DNA of 64,000 nt, from the NCBI GenBank assembly GCA_033220425.1, contig CM065647.1, positions 124,001 to 188,000 of the forward strand, given 5' to 3'. The stretch is from Lepraria neglecta. Lineage: Eukaryota; Ascomycota; Lecanoromycetes; Lecanorales; Stereocaulaceae. This document shows positions 22,812-37,130 of this stretch, one piece after another. Numbering within the stretch: position 1 is the stretch's first letter; every line of letters starts with the position of its first letter. The notes beneath the pieces were generated by a model. It worked only from the letters and a program-made list of their open reading frames with translations, was not told the origin of the DNA and did not search any database. The translations under genes were made by a program, and so were the position numbers.

Positions 22812-25800
22812 TGTTACGAACCGTGCGTACCGGTACCGTATATAGATTGATTCTCAATAGAGATGGAGGTGTAACTAGACAAGAGTATAAAGTAGGCTTC
22901 TAGTGATGCTAAGCGGGTCTGGTATATAATTAGATAATATATATTTAGTGCCTAGCCTAAGAGATCTATCGTATATAGTAGATAATTGAATAGCAAGTTA
23001 AGCACGATGCTCTAAGTGGTAAGTAGTGCTCCGTATATATAGATATACGAAATCTATACCAAGCGTTCCTGATCGTATTGATCGCACTGCGTGTTACGAT
23101 CACGTTGCGTGCTGTATATCGTATATAGATTGATTCTCACTTGGATAGTAGTGCTTAGAGCAAGAGTGTGAAGCAGGCTTCAATGTATGCTAAGCGGGTC
23201 TGGTATATAATTAGATAATATATATTTCGTGCCTAGCCTAAGAGATCTATCGCATATAGTAAACAATTAAATAGGAAGTTAAGCACGATACTCTAAGTGG
23301 TAAGCAAGTGCTCCTATATATAGCAATAGGAAATCCTGCCAAGCCCTCCATAAGCGCACTGGTTACACGGTACTCATTGCGCTTATCATTCTTGAGCGTC
23401 TTGAGCGCACTGCGCTCATTGCGCTCATCGCTTAGCTTGCCTGTCCTGTCCCGAGTCTCCTATCCTACGCGACAGTCCTGTTAGAACCACCGGTTCTAAT
23501 ACTAGCTCCCCCCTCTAGATTTCTCGTCCCGAGAAACTATCTATCCTTTATACTACCCCGCCGTACTAAATAATTAAATAAACAGGCCGTCCGCAGAACG
23601 GAACTGGCTAGCGAGTTATCCGAAATAGTTATACGTCCCTACTCCCGATATACCGCTACTAGGAAGTAGTATCTTGTAGGTACTAATTCCGACCGCTGCT
23701 CGAGCTATATTGATAGTAGTAGGAAATACGACCTTGTAGTGTCGGTCCTTGAAATGCGTCGTATTAAAAAACGTCGTAACAATATATAGTAAGAGCTTTC
23801 CGATACCCTCGCAAAAGTAAGCCGCTTATAAAAATAATTCAAGTCTATTAAGAAGGAGAAGAAGAGAATAGTAGATCGAGAACTATAGAATATTAGAGAG
23901 TTAGAGGAGGATTAACGTATCGCTCCTGAGTCCTCCGATAACTTAATATTTAATATCTCGTCTAAGCGGTTCGATCTCCCCGATAGGCTAGAAGCCCCTG
24001 AGAACTTTAACTAGTCTTCTCTTATCTCCGATAGAACTCTTATAGAAATTCCCTATAGTTCCCCGTAAGGTTCCTAAGAGGTTCCTAGGTATTTTCCGTT
24101 TTATTATACCCTTTCTATTTAACTAGATAGAACTAATTCCTTCTATCTAGGATCCTCTCGACCTTATACTCTGTTTCTTCCTTAATATTATAGTAAAATA
24201 TTTCTTAGAGAGGTATACTAGAGTCTACTAGCTCTAGGAGTAAGATATAGAATACCGGATATACTTTTGCGTTAGGTAGAAGTTAGGGTTTATAGTTAAC
24301 TGGTCCTTTTATCCGTTTAATTAAGAATAGTCTAACCTTAATATAATCTAGTTTCTTACTTAGTCTTATTATCCTTATATTTTTTATTAGGAGGTATACT
24401 TTATCCCCCTCTTTTAGCTAAGGAATATTCTTTCTCTTCTTATCGACTTATTCCTTTAACTTCTTATTAGAGCTCTTAATAGACCTTTATATATCTTAGT
24501 ATAAATTCTTTAGCTCTTCTACCTTAACTAAGGCTTTTTCTATATTAGGTCCTTCCCTAGGCTATAGAAATATATTTATATTCTTTCTATAGTTAGTAAA
24601 GAATAGTATTAGGCCTATTATATCTAACTTATTATTATAATATACTAGTTATACTATTAGAAGTAGTAAAACCTAGTTATCCTATTTCTAGTTTATATAA
24701 TATCTTAAGTATACTTCTATTATCTAATTTAAACGTTCTATTTATCTATTAGTCTATAGGTAATATACTATTAATATCCGAAGTTTAGTTCTAATTACTA
24801 CTATTAGCGTTTTCTAGTAGTTGGAAGTAAATAATTTATCTCTAGTAGATATTATTAATTTAGGTATACTATAATCCCTTATTAACTTGTCAAGTAGTAT
24901 AAAGGCTAATTAATCTACCTTATATATTTCCTTAAAGGGTATTATAATTATATACTTTATAAGTTTATCTATAATAACTATTATTAAGTTAAAGGTATCC
25001 TACGTAGCCGGATCTTTTAAAGATAGTAGTTTAACTATAAAGTCTATTATAATATTATCCTATAGTAATTCTAGTACGGGAGTAAATTATATTTATCCGT
25101 ACTTGGTATATTATACCGCTTTATTCTACTAGTACTAAATATATTCTTTAATATATTATTCGATATACGTCCGAAGTCTCGGCGCTGTATATCCTCGTCC
25201 TAGGAGTTCTATTATCTTAGATACTCCTAGGTAACCTTATAAAGGGTTATCGTAGTAATCTCTAATTACTTCCTTAACGTATATATTAGGCAAGTAGGTC
25301 TTATCCTAGTATTTAAGTAATACTAAATCCTACTAATCCATTCGTAGGTTTATTATAAATATATCGTTATTATAGGCCTTTATAATCCTATTAGTTATAT
25401 TAGGTCCTAATATATAAAGGGTCGCTACTAATACCTAGTATAGTACTAGCGATCCGTCCGCTTCTTTCTTTAGGATTAGTCGCTCTATAACGTTCTTTTC
25501 TTCTATATAGTCTAATTATCTACTAAGGGTATCTACTCGACTATTATCTTTTCCTAGAGTATAGGTTATCTTAAACTTATATTAACTTAATAGTTCTAAC
25601 TATTAAACCTATCTTCTATTTAACTCCTTAGTTATTATAAAGTTAAGAAGATTCTTATAATCTATAAAGATAGTTAGATCTAAGTAGCTCTCTATATATA
25701 CTCGCTAGTTCTATAATATATATACTACGGTAAGTAGTTCCTTATTATATATATTATAGTTCTATTCTACTACTAATATCTTCCTTAAATAGTAGATAAT

Positions 25801-28800
25801 TAGATACTACTTTTAATCTTTTATTTAATATAGGTATACTCTAGTTATAAGATCCGATATATCTATTTTAATATAAGCTAGCTTATTTATCCGAAAGATA
25901 TAGAGTACTAGTAGATCTATATATACTTTCTTTAATATATCGAATGATTTCTATTAGTCTTTTCCCTATATAAACCTAATATCTTTCTTTATAATATCTA
26001 TTAGAGATAGTACTTTCTTAGAATAGCCCTTAATAAACTTCCTATTAAAGTTAGCAAAACCTAAAAAGCTTTGTACTACTTTAATATTCTATAGTATAGA
26101 CTATTTAGTAATAGCTTTAATATTTTCTAGGCTTATACTAATAGCTTTTGTACTAACTATAAATCCTAGGAATTCTACTATTTACTAATAAAATTCGTAC
26201 TTTTCTAGTTTAAGGAGAAGTTTTACTTATAATAGATATCTAAGGATATCCTATATATACGAGATATATTCTTCCTTATTCTTAGAATAGATTAGTATAT
26301 TATTAAGATATACTATTGCTATTCGATCTAAGTATACTTATATAATATTATTAATAAGTACTTAGTAGGTTACTAGTGCGTTAGTAAGTCTAAACGATAT
26401 TACTAAATACTTATAGTAGCTATATCTTGTTTAGAAGGTAGTTTTCTATTCCTTACCTTCTTTTATTCGAATTAAGTTATATATACCTCTAAAATCTAGT
26501 TTAGTAAATATCTTTACTTTACTAAGCCGATCCTATAGCTCTCCTATATTTAGTAATAGATATCTATTCTTAATAGTAATATTATTTAACTTTCAATAGT
26601 CGATATATAGTCTTAAGCTTCTATCCTTCTTTAGTATAAAGAGGATAGGATAACCTACTAGTAATTTAGATTCCTGAATAAATCCTTTCTTTAGGTTCTC
26701 GTCGATATACCTACGAAGTACTTTAAGTTCCTTTTCCGATAATATATAAATAGGTCTAAATATCGGCTACTTACTAGGTTCGAGTTCGATCTTATAATCC
26801 TATAGCTAATACCTAGGTAATACTTCTATATTCGTCTCTTCCTTAAATAAGTACGCCTATTTACTATACTCTTAAGGGATAGAAGGTATATTAGTACCTT
26901 CCCTAACTCTTACTTTATTATCCTACTATCCTTTACTAGTAACTATAGAGTTAGACTACCTTTTAGTACCGTCCTTATTCGAAGCTAAGGTAATATATAC
27001 TTCGACTAGTCTTCGGTTTAACTTCTTATCTACTATTAAACGCTACCGATATATAGGTACGATCCTAGTAATATTTCTAGATCGATCCGTCTTGAGTACT
27101 CCTCGAGCCTAATTAATTATTAGGTTATACTTCTTTAACTAAGGTATTCCTAAAATTATATAATAGGTAGCTATCCTAATAATATTAAAGATAGTCTCCT
27201 TATAGTAGCGCTGAATTATAATAGATAATAAAAGTATCTCTTCGTCTATCTTTCCTATTAATAGTATTAACCTATTAGCTATCTAAAGATCGTACTATTA
27301 TAACTTCTTTCGGGTTAGTAATCTAGTTAATTATACTAAGTCTCGCGAAATAAAGTTTCTAGTAGCTCTAGAATCTATTATTATAACGGTCCGCTATCTA
27401 TCGATAATTACCGGTATCTTTATATATATATCGTATTGCGCGGAATATAAATATTATTTAGAGGTTAATATATTAATCTCCTCGTGGCTACCCCTACCGC
27501 GAGGGATTACCCTTTTCCCTATAGAAATCCGGCTATAGATTCTATCTACTTTAGTATTAGGAGTAGGAATCCTACTTCGGATTTTGCTTTTATATATTCC
27601 GTATAGTTATTATATAAATAGGTATACTATTCCTTTAGATAGTATTTCTCTATATATAGATAGTATATTATTTCTTTCTTAACGCGTTCTAACTAACCTA
27701 TATTATTCTCTAGGAAGAACTAATAAAGTCTCTTTATCGCTAGATACTATAGGTATTTATTTTTCTTATAGTTATATTAGAAGTCTTATCTATAGTAAGG
27801 CTTCTTTACTAGTCCTTTTCTATAACTTCTTGGCGTTCCGTACTATATATAATAAAGTATAGTATATCCTTCCTACGGTAACTCTTTATATCTCCGATAA
27901 TTTCGATCTTATTAATAATCTAGTTCTTTATCGTCCTATTATAATTCCTTAGAATCTTCTTTTTCCTTAGATATAGTAGATCTAGGTATTAATCTCCTTA
28001 GTAATTAGATATCTTTCTACTCGTCTTCTAATATACTAAGGGTTTCTTTCTACTCTAGATCTATTCCTTTATTTTCCTAATCCTACTTAGATTCTTTATA
28101 AGTACTACTACTATCTCTAATATCTAGGTCTTTTCTAGTTTATAAGTTAATATCCTCTATAAGTTCGTCCTCGTTATTAGATTTATTATTAAATTCTCCT
28201 TATATTATCCTATTATACTAGGAGTCGATATCTTCTTCGACTTTATTCTATACTAGTAGATCTTCCTTAGGCGTATTATCTATATCGTCCTAGGTATATA
28301 CTCTTTCTAGTATATTTAGCTACTATTAATATACTATATTTTTTAACTTATAGTCTCTAGTAAAGTAGCCCGGTTTACTATAGCTATAATACTTTAGTAT
28401 TTTCTTGCCCCCTTACTACTTCTTACCTCTAGTAGGCCCTCTAAAGGCTTACTTTCCTTTCTTTTCTATAAAGTCTAGTTCTATAGGTATATATCCGTAA
28501 GAGTAGTATTCTCCTTTATATCCTAGGTAGTAGCTCTTCGATTTAGTAAAAAAGCTTAAGCGTTCTATTCTACTAACTCCTCTATTATACCTTTTCTCTA
28601 TAGTCCTCTTAAATAATTTATTATTAATCTCGATTACTTCTTTAATTAACTTATCTAGGGTATTAATAATAATCTCTAATCTTATAAGTTCATCTTTAAT
28701 ATTATCCTTAAGACCTCTTTAGTATATAGTTATTAATATATTATTATCCTAGTTAGTCTTTACTATATATTACTAAAACTAAGTCGAATATTCTAATATA

Positions 28801-30153
28801 GACTTCTTCTAAGCCAAGTACTAAATAGTTTATATTACTATATTAATTTCGTTTAATAGACCGAATATATAGTAGATTTCGAGTCTAAATATAGCTATAC
28901 TCTCTATCTATTATTTAATTTCGTCGTCTTTATCGTTATCTTCTATATACTTCTTTAGGAATAGATTAATCTAATTTTAGGCTCTTCTACGTAAGTAAGT
29001 AATAGTAAAGATTAGATATTATTATATAGGTATAAGGTTTCCTTAAAACTTTAAGTAAAGTAATACCTAGGATAGCTATCCCTCGAGCTTATCTCTTTCT
29101 CTATAGTATAAGTCGGGCTAGGCTATCTTGATATATCTACTAAGTCCTTCGTTAATAGTTAGGCGTTATTATCTACTCCCTCCTAAGGAGCTTAGGGTAG
29201 GTACCCTAGGGTCTCTTAGTATAGTACTTATCCTTAAGGGTACTCAAAGTATTACGAATACGTTACGTATTATATATCGTATATAGATTAATTTTTACTT
29301 AGATAGTAGTATTTAGAGTAAGAGTATAAAGTAGGCTTTAATATATACTAAGCGGGTCTAGTATATAATTAGATAATATATATTTAGTACCTAGCCTAAG
29401 AGATCTATCGTATATAGTAAATAATTGAATAGGAAGTTAAGTACGATACTCTAAGTAGTAAGTAAATACTCCTATATATAGTAATAGGAAATCCTACCAA
29501 GCCCTCTATAAGCGTACTAGTCGCACGGTACTTATTGCGCTCATTATTCTTGAGCGTCTTGAGCGTACTACGTTTATTACGCTTATCGCTTAGCTTACCT
29601 ATTCTATCCTAAGTCTCCTATTCTACGCGATAGTCCTATTAGAACTACCGGTTCTAACACTACGCTCATTGCGCTTATTACGCTTATTATCTATAATTAC
29701 TTTGATTATACTAATCGCACTACGCTTATTACTCTCCTACGCTCATCGCTTAATATACTAAGCTTTCAGGGTCTTGTCCGAGTCGAGTACTAATTCGTCG
29801 ACTCGAACTATAACGGGCGCTATACTCCTTAAGCGTATCTCTAATTATGTTTCCTAATCGTAATATTAGCTCCCTCTTCTAGATTTCTCGTCTCGAGAAA
29901 CTATCTATCCTTTATACTACCCTAATATACTAAACGTTTAGATAAACTAACTATCCGCCGAACGGAACTGGCTAGTAAGCTATTCGAGGTCGTAATACGA
30001 CTATATTCCCGATACGTCGCTAGCGGCAAATAGTACTTGATAGGTATAGGGTTCGATAGGTATTCTAACTATATAGGTAGTAGTAGAAAATAAAACCTTG
30101 TAGTATTACCCCTTAAGATATATCGTATTAAGAAAGAACAAAAGGAAGTATAG
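22812..30153 (-). mobile_element. Chromovirus B3, 3' LTR and adjacent internal region
   Basis: A B-type LTR starting TGTTACGAACC. It is split by E1 into 22812-23091 and 29665-29875 (491 bp together, matching the B2 LTR subfamily). About 280 bp of internal sequence follow up to E2 at 30154. It is inserted into C2 after CTACT (22807-22811). Pol, gag and the other LTR are absent here. It is heavily RIPed and broken. Confidence 0.75.
23092..29659 (-). mobile_element. Chromovirus E1 (Ty3/gypsy), full length, minus strand
   Basis: 6568 bp with 410-bp LTRs (23092-23501 and 29250-29659). The target duplication is CTGCG/CTACG (23087-23091 and 29660-29664), inside the B3 LTR. On the minus strand: gag about 29230-27500 with a knuckle region near 28390, protease about 27420-27320, reverse transcriptase about 26850-26050, RNase H about 25900-25500, integrase about 25250-24600, and a chromodomain near 24170-24050. 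It is related to B and D in internal sequence. It is one of the most heavily RIPed elements here, broken very many times. The right LTR is far more mutated than the left. Confidence 0.9.
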
Positions 30154-32864
30154 TATTAGAACTAGTAGTTCTAATAGGACTATCGTATAGGACAAGCTAC
30201 TAACGACAGGATAGGTAGCTTAAGCGATGAGCGCTAGAAGCGCTAAGCGATCAAGACGATTAAGAATAATAAGCGCCTTGAGCGCTGAGCGATCGAGCGC
30301 TTATAGAAGGCTTGGCGTAGATTCCTATTGCTATATATAGGAGTATTTACTTACTACTTAGAGTATTATACTTAACTTCCTATTCAATTATTAACTATAT
30401 ACAATAGATCTCTTAGACTAGGTACTAAATATATATTATCTAATTATATACTAGACCCGCTTAGTATATATTAAAACCTACTTTATACTCTTACTCTATA
30501 TACCTCTATCTAAATAAGAATTAATCTATATACGATACGTAGTACGTAATATATTTATAATACTTTGAGTACCCTTAAGGATAAGTACTATACTAAGAGA
30601 CCCTAGAGTATCTACCCTAAGCTCCTTAGGAGGGAGTAGATAATAGAGATACCCGACGATTAATAAAGGACTTAGTAGATATATTAAGATAGCCTAGCTC
30701 GACTTATACTATAGAGAAAGAGATAAGCTTAAGGGATAGCTATCCTAGGTATTATTATATTTAAAGTTTTAAGGAGACCTTATACCTTTATAATAATATC
30801 TAACCTTTATAATTACCTACTTATATAGAAGAGCCTAAAAGTAGGTTAATCTATTCCTAAAGAAGTATATAGAAGATAATAACGAAGACGGTGAAATCAA
30901 GATATAGATAGAGAGTATAGCTATATTTAGACTCGAAATCTACTATATATTCGGTCTATCGAACAAAATTAATATAGTAATATAAACTATTTAGTACTTG
31001 ACTTAGAAGAAGTCTATATCGGAATATTCGACTTAGTTTTAGTAGTATATAGCGAAGACTAACTAGGATAATAATATATTAATAACTATATACCGGAGAG
31101 GTCTTAAGGATAATATTAAAGATAAACTTATAAGATTAGAGATTATTATTAATACTCTAGATAAATTAATTAAAGAAGTAATTAAAATTAATAATAAACT
31201 ATTCGAAAGGACTATACAGAAAAGGTATAATAGAGGAGTTAGCGGAATAGGATACTTAAGCTTTTTTACTAAATCGAAGAGCTATCGCCTAGGATATAAA
31301 GGAGAATATAACCCTTATAGATATATACCTATAGAACTAGACTTTATAGAGAAGAAAGGAAAGTAAGCCTTTAGAGGGTCTACTAGGGGTAAGAAGTAGT
31401 AAAGGGGCAAGAAAATACTAAAGTATTATAGCTATAGTAAATCGGGCTACTTTACTAGAGACTATAAATCGAAAAATATAGTATATTAATAGTAGCTAAA
31501 TATACTAGAAAGAGTATAGACCTAGGACAATATAGATAATACGCCTGAGGAAGATCTACTAGTATAGGAAGAAGTTAAAGAAGACGTTAACTTCTAGTAT
31601 AATAGGATAATATAAGAAGAACTTAACAACGAATCCGAAGACGAGGACGAACTTATAGAGGACGTTAACTTATAAACTAGGAAGGACCTAGATATTAGAG
31701 ACGGTAGTAGTGCTTAGGAAGAATCTAAGTAGGATTAGGAGGAAGAAATAGATCTAGAGTAGGAAGAAACCCTTAGCACGTTAGAAGCTAAGTAGGAAGA
31801 TATACGACTACTAAGGAGATTAATACCTAGATCTACTACGTCTAAGGAAAAAGAAGACTCTAAGGAATTATAATAGGATGATAAAGAACTAGATTATTAA
31901 TAAGATTAGAATTATTAAAGATATAAAGAGTTACTATAGAAAGAGTATACTACGCTTTACTATATATAGTACGGGATACTAAGAAGTTATAGGAAGGGAC
32001 TAGTAAAGAAGCCTTACTACGGATAAGACTTCTATTATAACTATAAAAAGAATAAATACTTATAGTATCTAGTAATAAAAAGACTTTACTAGTTCTTCCT
32101 AGGAAATAATATAGATTGGTTAGAACGCGTTAAGAAAGAAATAATATACTATCTATATATAGAGAAATGCTATCTAAAGGAATAGTATACCTATTTATAT
32201 AATAACTATACGGAATATATAAAAGAAAAATCCGAAGTAGGATTTCTACTCCCAATATAGAAGTAGATAGAATCTATAGCCGGATTTCTGCAGGGAAAAG
32301 AGTAATCCCTCGCGGTAGGGGTAGCTACGAGGAGATTAATATATTAACCCCTAAGTAATATTTGTGTTCCGCGTAATATAATATATATATAAAAATACTA
32401 ATAGTTATTAATAGATAGCGGACCGTTGCGATAATAGATTCTAGAGCTACTAGGAACTTTATTTCGCGAGACTTAGTATAATTAACTAGATTACTAATAC
32501 GAAAGAAGCTATAATAGTACGACCTTTAGATAGCTAATAGGTTAATATTATTAATAGGAAAGGTAAATAAATAGATATATTTATTATCTATTATAATTTA
32601 GTACTACTATAAGGAGATTACCTTTAATATTATTAGGATAGCTACCTATTATATAATTTTAGGAATACCTTAGTTAAAGAAGTATAACCTAATAATTAAT
32701 TAGGCTCGAGGAGTACTCAAGACAGATAGATCTAGAAATATTACCAAGATCTTACCTATATATTAGTAGTATTTAATAGTAGATAAGAAGTTAAACCGAA
32801 GACCGGTCGAGGTATATATTACCTTAGCTTCGTATAAGGACGATACTAAATAGTAGTCTAACTC
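30154..32864 (+). mobile_element. Chromovirus E2, plus strand, truncated in pol
   Basis: The 5' LTR (30154-30562, 409 bp) is of E type in opposite orientation to E1. Next come the primer region, gag (about 30580-32340) and protease (about 32390-32550), and then the sequence stops matching at about 32864. There it joins the GC-rich region that leads into the SNF2 block. TATAG precedes the LTR (30149-30153). E1 and E2 form a large inverted pair. It is heavily RIPed and broken. Confidence 0.8.
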
Positions 32865-33130
32865 CATCAGCAAGTCGGGAGCACCGGCTCAGGGCCCAAG
32901 GGGCTAGCCCCGGGCGCGAGGGGCCGATCTGCCCAAGTGCCAGCTCACGGGAGCTAGGGGCTGGTCGAGCCCCCATATAACCAGCTAGGGGCTTCCCGAG
33001 CTGGTCGAGCTGCTCGAGCTAATCGAGCTGGAAATACGGTTTCGTTAGAGATCCTTGTCAGAGAGAATGAACTTTCTAGTATAGAACCTGGGCCCAGCTT
33101 GGCCGGAGTCTTGGCCCAAGCAAAATTACT
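32865..33130. other. GC-rich spacer with GGCCAAGCT-like clusters
   Basis: An abrupt change from about 30% to high GC. It carries repeated CTGGTCGAGC/GAGCTGGTCGAGC motifs (32940-33030) and TTGGCC/GGCCCAAGC strings (33085-33125). No coding frame is seen. It marks the boundary between E2 and the SNF2-bearing region. Confidence 0.5.
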
Positions 33131-33149
33131 CTACTCACGTTTATTATAT

Positions 33150-35000
33150 ATAGTAATCATAATTATACTAGAGATCGATAAATACTTAGTACTACTTATA
33201 TTCGAGGTAATAGTGATTTGAAGTCATTATCATCGCCTATAGTAATATCTACTTACTAATCTCGGCGAGCGACTTACTATAGCCTTTTATATATGGTCTT
33301 ATCGAGTATAACTACTAGAGGCGTCTTTAGCGTCGCACGGTACCATACCCTATAGCCCTTCTTCACCCCAAGTTTCTTGTACTACGTAGTATATATAATC
33401 CCTAACCTTATACGTTGTGGCTCGTCGGTACCCTTTACCTTTATTATATATTCGTCCGCCGGTATATCTAACTCTTATATATATTATCGTCCTTAGTAAT
33501 CTCCTTATCGGGTACGTCGCCCTGTTATAAACCTTTTATAAATACTAGTTTTATTATATATATCTATATCTACTATACCTCGTATTAGGCTTGCGATAGT
33601 ATAATACCGCCGGAAGTTTCTCCCTTATCGATTAGATCCGATAGAGATAGGATTATTATATTATCGCCCTAGTACCTTATATTTAGTAGGTACTTGCTTC
33701 TTCGATAATCGGGATGATAATTACCTTTATATTATTATACTATCCTCTACTATCCTCGTCTCCTATATTAAATACTATATCTGAGTTCGATAAGATACCC
33801 TAGTAAAGAGTAAATAATATATCTTAGTAAAGATAAATCGAATAATAAACTATTCGACTGTTCCGATCTATATCGCCCTTAGATCTATCGATTAGGTTAT
33901 CTCTATTACCTAATCGCTAACTTTATATAGAAGGACGAGAATATAGGATAGAGTTATTAATATCGCTTAAACTATCTATAAATGGGTCTATAAATTCGTT
34001 TTCCTTAGGATTAGTAGTCTCGTCTATAAGGGTATATACTATGATTTCTACTTATATAACCCGTTGGATTTTCTCCTGTCTACTTAGAGGGACGGTATTC
34101 TACTAGGAATTAAGTCTTTAGAACGTTTCTATATATTTGGGTACTATTAGTTCATATTTATTATATATCGTCAGGTATTATCCTACTTACTATCTACCGC
34201 CGGTCCCTCGAACTTAATTATTCTCTTCTCCCCGTATTTATATTCCCTAATACTATATCTAATTATTATTGTAACCGTTATAATAGTCCTCCTAGTAATA
34301 GGGTTAAATATATATTTAGTCAACCTTATTCGACCGAAGCTATCCTTCTGATTCCCGAAGAAAATAGAGCTGATCGCCTTGACGATAATATCGGAATAGC
34401 CTTTACCTTTGCCCTAGTATATATTTATTAGTAGTAGACGTATATCGGGGATAATACGAACCTATATCTCGTCCTAATAGGCGAAACGATTATCTTTTAA
34501 TAAGCCTGCTATAAACCTATAGGGATCTCTCTGCTTATTGAAGCTATAATAGTAGCGAACTATCTCTTGTACCTTCTCTATTATATATCCCCTAAAGTCG
34601 CCGATATAGTCGTAGAGCTATATCGTATTAGTATGATTCTCGTATCTATAGGAGTAGAAGTATATACGATTCGCGCCTCTTCTTGTTCTAGGGTCTTCTT
34701 TACGTCGGTATCTCTATAATCTAGTACTTAACTAAGGTTAGCAGCTAGCTTTCTCTATATCCTGCCTATCAGTTTACTAAGTAGTATATTCTAGTAAATA
34801 TTTGGCTATGGCGAGTAGCCTCCTATATCTAAACTACTTATAATAGTAGCCTTTATAAAGTACTTGGCCTGATCTATTACGGGTTTATATACCTTGGTCG
34901 ACGTATAGCTAGGTCTCCTATTTATTTTTCCCTAGAGAAGCCGTATCTCTATATACTAGGGGGATAATATATATATTAAGGAAGAGGAGCTTGAGGATAC
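33150..35000 (-). pseudogene. Unidentified minus-strand coding remnant
   Basis: One minus-strand frame is protein-like over most of this stretch, with stops largely where Gln or Trp codons would be (the RIP pattern). Short strings such as YDYIGDFRGYIIEKVQEIV (about 34610) and KLGVKKGYRVWYRATLK (about 33370) look like real protein. I do not recognise the family. It lies downstream of the SNF2 copies on the same strand and could be a companion gene or a further degraded part of them. A plus-strand frame near 34970-35420 is also fairly open, and I judge it to be a shadow. Confidence 0.35.
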
Positions 35001-35679
35001 TATAGAGCGAGAGTAGGAGGTCGAGGATATCTTAGAGCGAGAGTCGCGGGATAACTGGTTCTAAGAGGAAGGTAAGGGCGCTAGTAATATAGAAGGCCTC
35101 TTATATACGTTTAGTAAGGAGGATAATAACTATAACTAGTTAGCTAAGGTATTTCGCGCTGTATAAACTATAGATAGGTATAGGTACCGTACGTTGTATT
35201 TGCGGAGGCGCGTAGATATCCCTCTCTAGACTATTATATCTATTATTTGTTCGTCGTCGTTTACTACTAGGTTACCGAATATCGTTACTATTACTAGACG
35301 TATCGCCCTAGTCTCCGTAGTAGTCCTTATTTACGCCGTTAGTCTTAAAGTAATAGGGAAGGAAATATACGCTCGATAGACTATATACTTCTTCTCCTAC
35401 TCTCTAGCCGTTATTCTCTTACTATAAGCTATACTAATTACGTAGGGTAGACGGGAGCCGATATTAATAAACTTAGATACAAAATGTAATTGGGATATAA
35501 AGGATATATAGGTACAAGAAACAGCGAGAATAGTAGATTAAAACAAAGGGTTATTAGCGTGTTAATAGACTAGTATTAGCCGACTAGGTCTAGCTTAATT
35601 CGGCTTGGCCTAAGCTCCACCCCAGCTCCGTCTAAGTATACTTAGGCCCTTATTATTTCAGTTAATAGAATATATAATA

Positions 35680-37130
35680 GTACTTATATTAGTAAGTACA
35701 TATTCTATTACTATAACTCCTATTATCGGTAGTATAATATTCAGCCGAGACTATTACTTATATTTTGGCCCGTTGCAGTCGCTGATATTATTATCTAGAT
35801 CCTCCTGAAAGTAGTCTATTAGAGTAGTATATTATATTATTTCTATTGCCACGCGAAATAAGCCGGCCTTTAGATACTAGATACTCTCGATATACTATAG
35901 CCGTATTAGTAATCTATCTTTAATATAGAGAGATACTTTATTAAGAGGGAATAAGGGTGACGACGACTAGAACGCAGAGTAGTAATATACTTTAGGAGTC
36001 GAATATACTAGAGAGTATAGTTCCGCTACTACTAGAAAATCAGTTATATATATCAACTTCTCGGTACTAGTAAGACGTCGCGTAAGAAGCTTCTCTAAGA
36101 ATTTGACCTTGCCGCTACGTTGGTAGAGCTCGGTAGCTCGCTTGTGCTATGGAAAGGTCTTATTATCTAGATACTACTTTAACTTCTACCCTTCGCTGAT
36201 TATATAGGCTAACCGCTATTCTCTTACCAAGTCTACTATATCTAGCGAATCCGCTAGACCGCGCAGTCGATTTGCCATCCTGAGTACTATACGATTATCT
36301 ATATACGAAGCTAGTCTATTTAAGCTACCTTTAACCTAGTCCTTTTGGCCTTCTCTCGCTTTTAAGTAAGGTCCTTAATAACGCCGGTACGGAGGTCCTA
36401 GATCTTTTCCTTCAGCGGCGAGGGGATAATATATTATACTAGTTAGATATATAGGTCTAATAGCCTAATTAGTTCCTTACCAAATAGTAGGGTTTTATAG
36501 ATTCGTCTATCGAGAAACAATAGTAGCGTTTCAGGCAAATACTCTTCTGCCTCTATAAGCTTAGTTATCTTTTAGGTAATAGTCTTATCTCGCTACTCTC
36601 TTTCCTTAATATTTAAATAGTTCTTAAATATACCTCCCTATCTCTCTATAAATACTTGTCAGTTCTTATAGTATTTAAATTTCTTCTATAACTAGCCGGA
36701 TCGCCGTAGGTAACTCGTAGAACCTATTAAATCGCTAAGGGAGGTATCTATAGGTATTCTCGAGAGGACCTATTTAAATATTCAGTTATTATTATAGAAG
36801 CCTAGAAGGTTTAAATAAGCACTAGGGGCAAGGTCTTTGAATTTATCTTTTAAGACCCCTAGTAAATTAGTTAATAGTAGTAGTAGCGTATTGGAGAAGG
36901 TGGGCGACGTACTATCTACCCTAGTTAACACCGTCCAGGGCTTATATATATTCGGTTCCGTAACTATTTTATACAAATTTGGAGCCGTAGTACAGAGTAT
37001 ATACGTTTACTCTAGCTTCGGTTTCTAATCCTCGTTAATAACGATATCGTAAATATCCTTAGCTACTAAGTACTAGTACCGCTTCAGGTAGCTAGTATAG
37101 TTATTCTAGAAAGTATAATATTAATTTTGA
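35680..37130 (-). pseudogene. SNF2-family ATPase pseudogene, second copy (partial)
   Basis: Minus-strand remnant homologous to the better copy at 38100-42050. Shared blocks run from the region after the DEAH-like motif (near 36780-36980, strings such as KDKFKDLAP) through the RRT-K-LLFGKEL segment (near 36490-36520) to KVSLYIKDRLLIR (near 35920). It fades near 35680, where a GGCCAAGC-type cluster begins, so the C-terminal lobe with the RIG motif is missing. The N-terminal lobe upstream of 37130 is also not recognisable. It is probably a divergent tandem paralogue rather than a recent duplicate. It is non-functional. Confidence 0.6.

Noticed and set aside
34970-35420. Fairly open plus-strand frame with an acidic start
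   Set aside because: The minus strand is the coding-like strand on both sides and no family is recognised, so it is likely a shadow.
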